This document shows, piece after piece, positions 7,650 through 16,197 of a stretch of 58,496 bases of DNA (its first letter is position 1; each line of letters starts with the position of its first letter). The notes under the pieces are model-generated. The model was given only the letters and a program-made list of their open reading frames with translations. It ran no database searches and was not told the DNA's origin. This DNA comes from Bacteroides sp. 43_108 (GTDB taxonomy: Bacteria; Bacteroidota; Bacteroidia; Bacteroidales; Bacteroidaceae). The stretch covers positions 1-58,496 of the forward strand of contig MNQS01000114.1 of the NCBI GenBank assembly GCA_001915545.1, read 5' to 3'. The translations under genes were made by a program, and so were the position numbers.

Positions 7650-8741
7650 ATGATGGACAACAAGAATGACATAGTTTTGCTGAAAGGCAATGAGGCCGTA
7701 GCTAAGGCAGCTGTGCGCTTCGGATGCGATGGCTTTTTCGGCTATCCTATTACTCCGCAGAGCGAGATACTTGAGACTTTGGCTCTCGACAAGCCGTGGG
7801 AAGATACCGGCATGGTGGTTCTGCAGGCGGAAAGCGAGCTTGCGTCCATAAATATGGTGTATGCGGCCGGTGCTTCAGGAAAATGTGCGATGACATCATC
7901 GTCAAGCCCAGGTGTGGCACTTATGCAGGAAGGCATATCCTACATGGCCGCATGCGAATTGCCGGGACTCATTGTCAGCGTTCAGCGCGGAGGTCCTGGA
8001 TTGGGCACAATTCAGCCTGGACAGTCTGACTATACGCAGGCTGTATATGGAGGCGGAAACGGCGACTATCATGTGCTCGTACTTGCACCTTACAGTGTGC
8101 AGGAGATGGCAGACTTCGTCGGATTGGCTTTCGATCTGATGTTCAAGTGGAGAATGCCCGCAATAATCCTTTCTGACGGCGTAATCGGACAGATGATGGA
8201 GAAAGTGGTGCTTCCGCCTTATAGACCTAGACGTACGGACGAGGAAATCCGCAAGCAGTGCCCTTGGGCGGCAAACGGATTGGGTCTCAAGTCAAGAAAA
8301 TACAACTATATAAGCTCGCTCGAGCTTGATCCTCAACTCATGGAGAAGCGCAACCGCGACATGTCGGAGAAATATCGCAAGATTGAGGAGACAGAAGTCA
8401 GATACGACGGTTATATGCTCGATGATGCCGACTACGTCATTGTGGCTTTCGGTTCATCGGCACGTATAAGCATGAAGGCTGTAGACATGCTGCGCGAAGA
8501 GGGCATCAAGGCCGGCATCTTGCGTCCTATCACCCTGTGGCCGTTCCCGTCGGCAAAATTGTCTGAGACGGCCGACCGATGCAAGGCAATGCTTACGGTT
8601 GAGCTTAACGAGGGGCAGATGGTCAACGATGTGCGTCTGGCTGTCAACGGAAAGGTTGAGGTTCACCACTTCGGAAGATCCGGAGGTATGGTGCCGGCAC
8701 CATCGGAAATTTACGAGGCCATGAAGGCTATTGTAAAATAA
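7650..8741 (+). CDS. vorB: 2-oxoacid:ferredoxin oxidoreductase alpha subunit (VorB-like)
   Basis: 363 residues. The N-terminal pyrimidine-binding TPP domain starts with GCDGFFGYPITPQSEI, and EGISYMAACELPGLIVSVQRGGPGLG follows; this pattern is typical of the alpha chain. The C-terminal transketolase-like domain (YVIVAFGSSARISMKAVDML...) is complete. The complex interconverts a 2-oxoacid plus CoA with acyl-CoA, CO2 and reduced ferredoxin. Bacteroidales homologues are usually annotated 3-methyl-2-oxobutanoate (VOR) or 2-oxoglutarate (KOR) enzymes; sequence alone does not decide, so the symbol is by family convention. Confidence 0.85.
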   Translation: MMDNKNDIVLLKGNEAVAKAAVRFGCDGFFGYPITPQSEILETLALDKPWEDTGMVVLQAESELASINMVYAAGASGKCAMTSSSSPGVALMQEGISYMAACELPGLIVSVQRGGPGLGTIQPGQSDYTQAVYGGGNGDYHVLVLAPYSVQEMADFVGLAFDLMFKWRMPAIILSDGVIGQMMEKVVLPPYRPRRTDEEIRKQCPWAANGLGLKSRKYNYISSLELDPQLMEKRNRDMSEKYRKIEETEVRYDGYMLDDADYVIVAFGSSARISMKAVDMLREEGIKAGILRPITLWPFPSAKLSETADRCKAMLTVELNEGQMVNDVRLAVNGKVEVHHFGRSGGMVPAPSEIYEAMKAIVK

Positions 8742-8765
8742 GAAAAGAAAGGAGCACGAAAATTT

Positions 8766-9533
8766 ATGACTACAGAAGATATAATCAAACCGGAGAACAG
8801 GGTGTACGGCAAGCCGGCGCTCATGAACGACACTCCTATGCACTATTGTCCTGGATGCAGCCATGGCGTTGTACACAAGCTTATTGCTGAGGTTGTCGAA
8901 GAGATGGGCATGGAAGAGAAGACTATAGGAATCTGCCCTGTGGGATGTGCAGTGTTTGCTTACAGATATCTCGATATCGACTGGATTGAGGCTTCGCACG
9001 GACGTGCACCTGCGTGTGCCAGTGCGCTCAACCGCCTCTGGCCCGACCATCTTGTATTCACTTATCAGGGCGACGGCGACCTTGCCTGCATAGGAACTGC
9101 TGAAACCATACATGCGCTCAACCGCGGCGAGAACATCACGGTGATATTCATAAACAATGCCATCTACGGCATGACCGGCGGACAGATGGCTCCGACAACT
9201 CTTATGGGCATGAAGACCGCTACCTGTCCTTACGGACGAGTTCCCGAGCTTCACGGATTCCCGCTCCACATCACCGACATCGCGGCGACGCTTGAGGGCA
9301 CATGCTACGTGACACGTCAGGCTGTTGACTCTGTTGCCAACGTGGTGCGTGCGAAGAAGGCTATACGCAAGGCATTCGAAAATTCGCTCAACAAGCGCGG
9401 TGCGAGTCTTGTAGAGATAGTTTCCACTTGCAGTTCCGGATGGAAGATGACGCCTGAGCAGGCCAACCAGTGGATGCGCGACAACATGTTCCCGTATTAT
9501 CCGCTCGGCGACCTGAAGGATGCTTCAAAGTGA
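8766..9533 (+). CDS. 2-oxoacid:ferredoxin oxidoreductase beta subunit (TPP-binding)
   Basis: 255 residues. It shows the CPGCSHG motif near residue 28 and the TPP/Mg-binding YQGDGDLACIGTAE...FINNAIYGMTGGQMAPTT segment, both diagnostic of OFOR beta chains. It forms the catalytic core with the alpha subunit encoded 24 bases upstream. The length is normal for a four-subunit VOR/KOR. The gap to the gamma gene is 85 bases and contains no terminator I can see. Confidence 0.9.
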   Translation: MTTEDIIKPENRVYGKPALMNDTPMHYCPGCSHGVVHKLIAEVVEEMGMEEKTIGICPVGCAVFAYRYLDIDWIEASHGRAPACASALNRLWPDHLVFTYQGDGDLACIGTAETIHALNRGENITVIFINNAIYGMTGGQMAPTTLMGMKTATCPYGRVPELHGFPLHITDIAATLEGTCYVTRQAVDSVANVVRAKKAIRKAFENSLNKRGASLVEIVSTCSSGWKMTPEQANQWMRDNMFPYYPLGDLKDASK

Positions 9534-9618
9534 TGCCCGCGGAGGACACTGAGAGAGAAGGCGGTGCAGAGGGGCACCGCAAAGAAGTTTTTGTTGATTC
9601 TTTTAAAAACATAGAACT

Positions 9619-10161
9619 GTGACAGAAGAGATAATCATATCAGGATTCGGTGGACAGGGTGTACTGTCGATGGGCAAGATTCTTGCCTACGCCGGAATAA
9701 TGGAAGGCCGGCAGGTCAGCTGGATGCCGGCATACGGCCCCGAACAGCGAGGCGGTACGGCCAACGTCACTGTAATCATAAGCGACAGCCAGATATCTTC
9801 GCCTATATTGAATCAGTATGACACCGCCATAGTGCTCAACCAGCCGTCGCTCGAGAAGTTCGAACCTATGGTTAAGCCTGGAGGTACGCTCATTTACGAC
9901 AGTTATGGCATCTATAACCGTCCTGAACGCACAGACATCAACGTTTATCGTATAGATGCCATGGACGCGGCTGCGCGTATGGCCAACAGCAAGGTTTTCA
10001 ACATGCTTGTGCTCGGAGGGCTCATCAAGGTGCGTCCGATTGTCACTGTTGAAGATGTCGTTGAGGCTCTTCACAAGACATTGCCTGAGCGTCACCATAA
10101 GCTTATCCCGATGAACGAAGAGGCTATACGCCACGGCATGGATATCATTGAAAAGGTATAA
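9619..10161 (+). CDS. 2-oxoacid:ferredoxin oxidoreductase gamma subunit
   Basis: 180 residues starting at a GTG (9619); no in-frame ATG lies near the N-terminus, and the family motif begins almost immediately (IIISGFGGQGVLSMGKILAYAG). This is the POR/KOR gamma domain that binds CoA and completes the four-subunit enzyme. AYGPEQRGGTANVTVIIS is also conserved. It is the last gene of the operon, followed by a long imperfect hairpin. Confidence 0.9.
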   Translation: MTEEIIISGFGGQGVLSMGKILAYAGIMEGRQVSWMPAYGPEQRGGTANVTVIISDSQISSPILNQYDTAIVLNQPSLEKFEPMVKPGGTLIYDSYGIYNRPERTDINVYRIDAMDAAARMANSKVFNMLVLGGLIKVRPIVTVEDVVEALHKTLPERHHKLIPMNEEAIRHGMDIIEKV

Positions 10162-10177
10162 TGTACATCGTTGAATG

Positions 10178-10236
10178 CATACATAATTGACCGGGGCAGC
10201 TTCAGCATATGAAACAGCCCCGGTTCATTATGTATG
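10178..10236. terminator. Long hairpin between convergent genes
   Basis: A 20-base arm (10178-10197) pairs with 10217-10236 except for a central two-base mismatch, around a GC core ACCGGGGC/GCCCCGGT. It has no T-run, so termination strength is uncertain, but it separates the gamma-subunit gene from the convergent AraC gene. Confidence 0.6.
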
Positions 10237-10283
10237 GTCACAGGTACTTATTTCCCTTGTCTGCGATGTGCGCAGAAACTGCT

Positions 10284-11159
10284 TCAGATTGGATAGACGT
10301 AGAGGTTTCTGTATTGTGAAGGGGTGTATCCGGTAAACTTCTTGAACTGCACGTTGAAGTTTGCCAGATTGTTGAAGCCCGAATCGTAGGCAATGGCAGA
10401 TATGGCCATGTCGGTTTCCGTCAATTTCCTTTTTGCGTAGCTGATGCGCATCCTCAGCAGGAATCCGAAGATCGATTCTCCTGTCTTCCTTTTGAAATAT
10501 CTGCATACAGCACTAGGATTCATTCCTGCATGGTCGGCAATTTCTTCAAGAGTGATAGGATCCTGAAATTTCATACCTATGTATTCGACTATTCTGCAAT
10601 AGGTCGATTCGTCATCAGATCTCAATTCCGTTTTTGAAAGGAGAGATATTCTGTTTCCTTCATCTACCATTCTGCCCAATTCGTCAAGTATCTTGTAGAG
10701 CAGGTGCAGACGTTCAAATCCCTGGCATGCCGTCAGTTCTCTGATAGATGCCAGAAGACGCGTGTTTTGTGAGATGTCCCATTCAATGCCGTTTTCTCCG
10801 GCCTCCACCAAACGGTTTATGTTGATGCATCCGAGCATGTTGCGGTAGTCGCCCGGCAATATCTGGTCTTTGAACTGGACGTAGCAGGAGTGGCACAAGT
10901 CCTTGCAGTCGCTTTGGTAGTAGTGGTTGTCGCTTCTGAAGAAATGCGGCAGTCCGCTTCCTATGAAATAAATGTGCTGGGGCTTCATCTCGATAACTCC
11001 GTCGCCGGCAAAACAGAGGCCGTAGCCGCTTGTGATGAGTACAAGTTCGTGTTCGGGATGGCAGTGCATAAGTCGAGGAAAATATCGGCAGGTCATTTCC
11101 TCAACATTGAAAGAATTGCACTGACTGTTGTGGACAACCTCATATTCTATAGTTTTCAT
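10284..11159 (-). CDS. AraC-family transcriptional regulator
   Basis: 291 residues. The N-terminal half is a cupin-like sensing domain (FPRLMHCHPEHELVLITSGYG... with several Cys/His residues). The C-terminal third has the two helix-turn-helix units of AraC proteins, IADHAGMNPSAVCRYFKRKTG and IAYDSGFNNLANFNVQFKKFTGYTPSQYR. It is divergent from the phosphoesterase/GH127 gene run, so it probably controls that cluster in response to a sugar or oligosaccharide. The ligand is unknown. Its own promoter probably includes TATCTTTG on the minus strand at 11204-11211. Confidence 0.88.
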   Translation of the reverse strand: MKTIEYEVVHNSQCNSFNVEEMTCRYFPRLMHCHPEHELVLITSGYGLCFAGDGVIEMKPQHIYFIGSGLPHFFRSDNHYYQSDCKDLCHSCYVQFKDQILPGDYRNMLGCININRLVEAGENGIEWDISQNTRLLASIRELTACQGFERLHLLYKILDELGRMVDEGNRISLLSKTELRSDDESTYCRIVEYIGMKFQDPITLEEIADHAGMNPSAVCRYFKRKTGESIFGFLLRMRISYAKRKLTETDMAISAIAYDSGFNNLANFNVQFKKFTGYTPSQYRNLYVYPI

Positions 11160-11203
11160 AGCGCTTTTGTCGTTAAATGCTTTAGGTAGTACATTGGTCT
11201 ATG

Positions 11204-11211
11204 CAAAGATA
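11204..11211 (-). promoter_or_regulatory. -7 element of the AraC-family gene
   Basis: TATCTTTG on the minus strand matches TAnnTTTG exactly, 45 bases before the start codon. I see no matching TTTG -33 element at the right distance. Confidence 0.45.
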
Positions 11212-11323
11212 AGAAAAACAAATTTGATAGATAAAAAGGGCGCATGTCTATATAATTACGGCAAATGTGCAAAAAACATGATATTATGCAAATAAAAACA
11301 AAAAGGATGTGAAAGAAGTTATA

Positions 11324-11331
11324 TATTTTTG
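11324..11331 (+). promoter_or_regulatory. -7 element before the secreted phosphoesterase
   Basis: TATTTTTG fits TAnnTTTG and lies 62 bases before the start at 11394. The -33 element is absent, as expected if the divergently encoded AraC protein activates this promoter. Confidence 0.4.
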
Positions 11332-11393
11332 TGCATATATTATAAATGGCTAAGTTTCTAGTAGTAATGTTAACCGCTATGTAGAAATAATTT

Positions 11394-12578
11394 ATGTTAA
11401 ATATGAATGTCGTTAAAGTTTTAGTGTTGTTTCTGGCCATGTTCGGTCATGAAATGCTGTATTCGCAGATTAAAATCATGTATGGTCCATATCTCCAGAA
11501 TCTGTATGATTCTGAGGTGACGGTAGTTTGGGAATCCGACAAAAAATCTGTCGGATGGGTAGAGACTGCACCTGATGACGGAAGTCATTTTTATTCTGAA
11601 GAAAGGAGCAAGCATTATGATTCTACGAATGGTGTAAAAAATGTATCCACATTGCATTCCGTAAGGATAAAAGGACTTTTGCCCGGCAAAACTTACATGT
11701 ATCGGGTGTATTCGCAAGAAGTAACATCGCATAAAGGTGTGAAAGTTCACTACGGAGATATTGCCGCTACAGATGTTTATTATAGGGAACCGCTTCGTTT
11801 TACGACTTTGGATCCAAACAAGAAGGAGGTGTCTTTTCTTATGATAAATGATATTCACGGACGTGACAGTATTGCAGAAGCCTTGCTTCAAATTGCCGAT
11901 TACAAGAATAAGGACCTCATATTCTTCAACGGAGACATGGTTTCTGAATTTAAGGATAAGGAAAGTGTATTCAATGGGTTTATGTCGCGGAGCATCAAGA
12001 TGTTTGCATCGGAAAAACCGATGTATTATGCACGCGGAAATCATGAGACAAGAGGTGAACTTGCAACTTCTTTCCAGAATTATTTCTCACCTGAAGAAGA
12101 ACATCTTTATTATGTTTTCAGACATGGCCCTGTTGCTTTTGTCGTTCTGGACACAGGGGAGGACAAGCCTGATACAGATATAGAATATAGCGGTATTACC
12201 GATTATGACGCATATAGAACAGAAGAGAGCGGGTGGCTTCAGCGCTTGAGCGGAATGGAGTGGCCCGACGGTGTGAAATTTGTCGTCGCCGTATTTCACA
12301 TGCCGCCGTTTGCTGAAGCAAAAGCTTGGCACGGACAAAAAGAAGTGCTCGATAAATTTGTTCCTGCGCTGAATAAGATGAATGTCGACATTATGCTTTG
12401 CGGACATACGCATAAGACCGAATATGAAGAAGCAGGCAATCTGGTGAAGAGCCCTATATTGGTAAATTCCAATAACAGTGTCGTTTCTGTTGCTGCGTCA
12501 GAAGACCGGTTGGACATCGAAATCATTGATTTGGATGGCAAGGTGGTTTTTAAGAAAAGCTTGACATCAGGAAAGTAG
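11394..12578 (+). CDS. Secreted purple-acid-phosphatase-like metallophosphoesterase
   Basis: 394 residues with an N-terminal signal (LVLFLAMFGHEMLYSQ). Residues about 25-135 form a fibronectin-type/purple acid phosphatase N-terminal domain (YGPYLQNLYDSEVTVVWES ... LPGKTYMYRVYS). The calcineurin-like catalytic domain follows with all metal-ligand motifs: NDIHG, FNGDMV, RGNHE, VFHMPPF and CGHTHK. It would hydrolyse phosphomonoesters in the periplasm or outside. It opens a cluster of secreted glycan enzymes, although a terminator separates it from GH127. The start could equally be the ATG three codons downstream (11403). Confidence 0.85.
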   Translation: MLNMNVVKVLVLFLAMFGHEMLYSQIKIMYGPYLQNLYDSEVTVVWESDKKSVGWVETAPDDGSHFYSEERSKHYDSTNGVKNVSTLHSVRIKGLLPGKTYMYRVYSQEVTSHKGVKVHYGDIAATDVYYREPLRFTTLDPNKKEVSFLMINDIHGRDSIAEALLQIADYKNKDLIFFNGDMVSEFKDKESVFNGFMSRSIKMFASEKPMYYARGNHETRGELATSFQNYFSPEEEHLYYVFRHGPVAFVVLDTGEDKPDTDIEYSGITDYDAYRTEESGWLQRLSGMEWPDGVKFVVAVFHMPPFAEAKAWHGQKEVLDKFVPALNKMNVDIMLCGHTHKTEYEEAGNLVKSPILVNSNNSVVSVAASEDRLDIEIIDLDGKVVFKKSLTSGK

Positions 12579-12623
12579 AAGAAATGTGATGCAGGATGAC
12601 CTGCAGATAAATGATTTTGATAT

Positions 12624-12668
12624 ATAAGCCGTTTCAGCAGTTTAAGCTGAAGCGGCTTATGTTTTTTA
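12624..12668 (+). terminator. Intrinsic terminator after the phosphoesterase
   Basis: Stem 12624-12638 with 12646-12660 (15 bp, one wobble pair), seven-base loop, then GTTTTTT. It makes the phosphoesterase a separate transcript from the GH127 gene. Confidence 0.85.
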
Positions 12669-12747
12669 TGCCTCAAAATAAAATCGCACGGCAAATATAA
12701 TATAAGACTCTGCTAAAATATGAAAATAGAATTGCGTGCAGGTTTTA

Positions 12748-12755
12748 TAGTTTTG
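12748..12755 (+). promoter_or_regulatory. -7 element before the GH127 gene
   Basis: TAGTTTTG fits the TAnnTTTG consensus 80 bases before the GH127 start. No TTTG -33 partner is visible, so activator dependence is likely. Confidence 0.4.
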
Positions 12756-12834
12756 CAGTGTCAGTTGCAACGATAGCTGAATACGCTGGTCATTATGATT
12801 TATGGTAGTTTTTTAATGTAAAAGGTTTATAGTT

Positions 12835-15171
12835 ATGATTGATAAGGTCATGCTTCGGATATGTGTACTTGTATTGGAACTGTTTGCCGCTTTTGCAGTG
12901 ACGGCGGCGACGGCTTCAAATAATGATATTAGAACTTTTTTGTTCGACAAAGGCGAAGTCAGCATTATTTCCGGTCCTTTCAGATATGCTCAGGAAATGG
13001 ATGCAGTGTATCTCCTTGAACTCGATCCTGACCGGATGTTGAGCGGTTTCAGGTCGGAAGCCGGACTTTCGCCCCGTGCACCCAAATATGGCGGTTGGGA
13101 GAGTGAAGGAGTTGCCGGACAGTTTCTCGGACACTACCTGTCGGCCTGTGCATGGTATTACTCTTATACCAAGGATCAACGTTTCAAGGACAGAATATCG
13201 TATATGGTAGACGAATTGTCGGAATGTCAGAAAGCGAACGGCAATGGATATGTGGCCGCAACGCCCGATGGTAAAAGGATATTTGCCGAGATTGCTTCGG
13301 GAAAGGTCTATTCGCAAGGATTCGACCTCAACGGTGGCTGGGTTCCGCTTTATGTTATGCACAAGGTCCTTGCAGGTCTGATTGATGTATATGAGAAGAT
13401 GGGCAATGCCGAGGCGCTTAAGGTTGCTTCAGGTTTGGGACACTTTCTTTATGACACATTTCACGGGCTTGACGAAGAAAAAATGCAGGCGGTGCTTGCA
13501 TGCGAATATGGAGGCATGAACGAAGCCTTGGCCAATCTGTATGCCGTTACCGGCGAACCTGAATTTCTGGCAGTGGCCGAGCGTTTCGATAATCATAAGG
13601 CTGTCATGGAACCGTTGGCAAATTGCATTGACAGTCTTGAGGGACTGCATGCCAATACTCAGGTGCCCAAAATGGTGGGTTGTGCACGCATGTACGAGAT
13701 AACCGGAAGTAAGAGGGATTCGGTCATAGCGTCTTTCTTCTGGGAAACTGTTGTCCGAAACCACACTTACGTCAACGGTGGAAACAGCGACGGCGAGCAT
13801 TTCGGTGCACCCGGAAAACTGAACGACAGGTTGGGTACTTCTACATCCGAAACCTGCAACACCTACAACATGCTGAAGCTCACCGAGCACCTTTTCACTT
13901 GGAATCCCGACGAGCGCTATGTCGATTATTACGAGAAGGCGCTCTACAACCATATTCTTGCCACGCAGAATCCTGAAGATGGAATGGGCGTATACTATAC
14001 GCCGTTGTTCTCAGGAGGAGCACGAAGCTATCTTTCCAAATTCAATTCCTTCGTGTGTTGTTCTGGCAGCGGAGTGGAGAATCATGTGAAATATTCCTCT
14101 TTCATCTATGCCGAAGATGCCGACGGCGGTCTTTATGTCAACCTTTTCATCCCTTCGAGGCTCGATTGGAAGGACGCAGGCATGGTTGTCACGCAGATGA
14201 CGGAATTGCCTTCCGACAGCACTGTGTTGTTCCGTATTTCATGCGGACGAAGCGTCCGGCGCACACTGCATCTGCGCCATCCGCGATGGAGCCGTGAGAT
14301 GCAGATTCTTGTCAACGGCAAGATTGCCACCACGTCTTCCGAGAGTGGCAGATATGTTTCGGTAAACCGGAAGTGGAAGGACGGCGACGTCGTCGAAGTA
14401 AAGTTCAATCTCATGCTTCGCACCGAGTCGATGCCCGACAATCCCTCTCGTTTGGGAATATTCTACGGCCCCGTACTTCTTGCTGGAGCCTTGGGCAAGG
14501 AAGAGCCCGATCTGGAAAACGGAATTCCCGTATTGGTAACTGACGGGCGCCCTGTGGATGAATGGATAACCAAACTGTCCGACTATCCTCTTCGTTTTAA
14601 GACGAACAACGTCGGTGAGCCGTCCGATGTCGAACTGCGCCCGTTCTGTCGCCTTCACAATCAGCACTATATGGTATATTGGGACGTATTCGGACGCGAC
14701 GAGTGGAACCGTGCACAAGAGGCCTACAGAGCCGAACTGCGGCGCATTCAGGAATTGGATAAGATTACCGTCGATTATATCGCACTCGGCGAGATGCAAC
14801 CTGAACGCGATCACCGGCTGACGGGAAACAGCATCGGCAACGGCATCTTCAACAAGAAGAAGTGGCGCGCCGCGTGGACGGGCGGATGGTTTGCCTTCGA
14901 CATGAAGGTTCTGCCCGACAAACCGCAGAAACTGATTGTCACCTACTGGGGAGGCGAGACGCCCGCCAAGGAATTCACCATATCTGTCGACGGAAAGGTG
15001 CTTGCCGTGCAGAAAATCTATATGGACAGTCCTGGCAATTTCTTCGAAATAAGTTACGACCTGCCCGAGAGCCTTACGGCAGGAAAGAGTTCGGTCAATA
15101 TACGCTTCGACGGAAAACCTACATGGACCGGTGCGGTATACAATGCGAGGATCATCAAGAATGATAAATAA
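12835..15171 (+). CDS. Secreted GH127-type beta-L-arabinofuranosidase
   Basis: 778 residues with a signal peptide. The central (alpha/alpha)6 domain (former DUF1680) carries the zinc/catalytic residues of this family: Glu and Cys in TSETCNTYNMLKLTEH (about residue 342) and the Cys pair in FVCCSGSGVENH (about residue 407), where one cysteine is the nucleophile in characterised GH127 enzymes. The last 100 residues (WTGGWFAFDMKVLP...) form a DUF6805-like beta domain. It should release beta-linked L-arabinofuranose from plant glycans or glycoproteins. GH146, a related family, cannot be excluded. The next gene starts 49 bases downstream, suggesting an operon. Confidence 0.85.
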   Translation: MIDKVMLRICVLVLELFAAFAVTAATASNNDIRTFLFDKGEVSIISGPFRYAQEMDAVYLLELDPDRMLSGFRSEAGLSPRAPKYGGWESEGVAGQFLGHYLSACAWYYSYTKDQRFKDRISYMVDELSECQKANGNGYVAATPDGKRIFAEIASGKVYSQGFDLNGGWVPLYVMHKVLAGLIDVYEKMGNAEALKVASGLGHFLYDTFHGLDEEKMQAVLACEYGGMNEALANLYAVTGEPEFLAVAERFDNHKAVMEPLANCIDSLEGLHANTQVPKMVGCARMYEITGSKRDSVIASFFWETVVRNHTYVNGGNSDGEHFGAPGKLNDRLGTSTSETCNTYNMLKLTEHLFTWNPDERYVDYYEKALYNHILATQNPEDGMGVYYTPLFSGGARSYLSKFNSFVCCSGSGVENHVKYSSFIYAEDADGGLYVNLFIPSRLDWKDAGMVVTQMTELPSDSTVLFRISCGRSVRRTLHLRHPRWSREMQILVNGKIATTSSESGRYVSVNRKWKDGDVVEVKFNLMLRTESMPDNPSRLGIFYGPVLLAGALGKEEPDLENGIPVLVTDGRPVDEWITKLSDYPLRFKTNNVGEPSDVELRPFCRLHNQHYMVYWDVFGRDEWNRAQEAYRAELRRIQELDKITVDYIALGEMQPERDHRLTGNSIGNGIFNKKKWRAAWTGGWFAFDMKVLPDKPQKLIVTYWGGETPAKEFTISVDGKVLAVQKIYMDSPGNFFEISYDLPESLTAGKSSVNIRFDGKPTWTGAVYNARIIKNDK

Positions 15172-15219
15172 CCTGGATGCAATTATTATCGGCATTCATC
15201 AATAATAACTGAAAAATAT

Positions 15220-16131
15220 ATGAATCTTAAATCTGCTTTTGTGCTGTTGGTAAGCCTGCTGACCCTAGGGCTTGCCGAAGCTCAAACAATCGACATAGAG
15301 AACATACCTCGTCCTCTGTTTCGTGATCCAGTACATGACGGTGCGGCAGATCCGAACCTGATATGGAACGATGACACCAAAGAATGGTGGCTCTTCTACA
15401 CCCAGCGCCGTGCAAATGTTGACACGCAGGGGACGGCATGGGTGTACGGTTCCGACATCGGCATCTCTTCCGACAACGGCAAGACATGGCGCTATTTCGG
15501 CATAGCCGAGGGATTGAATGTTGAACCCGGACATAATACATTCTGGGCACCCTGTGTCCGTAAGTTCGGCAATGTCTACCACATGTTTGTAACATACGTG
15601 AGAGGAGTACAGTTCGACTGGCGCGGTGACGGAATTATAGCTCATTATACCAGCAAGAATCTTTGGAAATGGAAATTCGAAGGCTTTGTTCCTGTTGAGA
15701 AGAATGTGATAGACCCGACTGTGCACGAATTGCCGGATGGCACGTACTGTTTGTGGTATACTTATAATGGCGATACCTATTTTGCATCAAGCTCCAATCT
15801 GAAGAAATGGATTCCTGCGGGCAAACCGGCCGTGACCGGCATAAATCATGAAGCCCCTATAGTTTTCCAAATGGATGGATTTTACTGGATGATAACGGAC
15901 CCTCGGGGCGATTATAACGGATTGGCCGTATACCGTTCTGACGATGCATCGGTGTGGACACGAATGCCCGATCTTATGCTCGGCGGACATGCCGATGTCG
16001 CAGTATGCGGCGATAAGGCTTATATTGTTTATTTCAGACATTTTGAAAAGAACGGACATTCGCGTGCCTCGGCCATATATATGTCAGAATTAAAGGTAAG
16101 CAATGGTAATCTTGTTGTTTCACGTTATTGA
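15220..16131 (+). CDS. Secreted GH43-like five-bladed propeller glycosidase
   Basis: 303 residues, signal peptide ending LTLGLAEAQ. The fold repeats (WWLFYTQR, WRYFGIAEG, YHMFVTYV, YCLWYTYNGDTYFASSSNLKKW, YWMITDPRGDYNGLAVYRSDD) indicate a five-bladed propeller. Acidic residues sit where GH43 places its triad: GAADPNLIW (base), NVIDPTVHEL (modulator) and GINHEAPIVF (acid). Activity on arabinose- or xylose-containing chains is plausible, given GH127 directly upstream. Other propeller families (GH117, GH130) remain possible, so the family number is tentative. Confidence 0.7.
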   Translation: MNLKSAFVLLVSLLTLGLAEAQTIDIENIPRPLFRDPVHDGAADPNLIWNDDTKEWWLFYTQRRANVDTQGTAWVYGSDIGISSDNGKTWRYFGIAEGLNVEPGHNTFWAPCVRKFGNVYHMFVTYVRGVQFDWRGDGIIAHYTSKNLWKWKFEGFVPVEKNVIDPTVHELPDGTYCLWYTYNGDTYFASSSNLKKWIPAGKPAVTGINHEAPIVFQMDGFYWMITDPRGDYNGLAVYRSDDASVWTRMPDLMLGGHADVAVCGDKAYIVYFRHFEKNGHSRASAIYMSELKVSNGNLVVSRY

Positions 16132-16197
16132 TGCCGTGGCATCGTAATTCAGTTTTAATATAGAATCAATATTGTTAACAACTAAATTTATTTCAGC

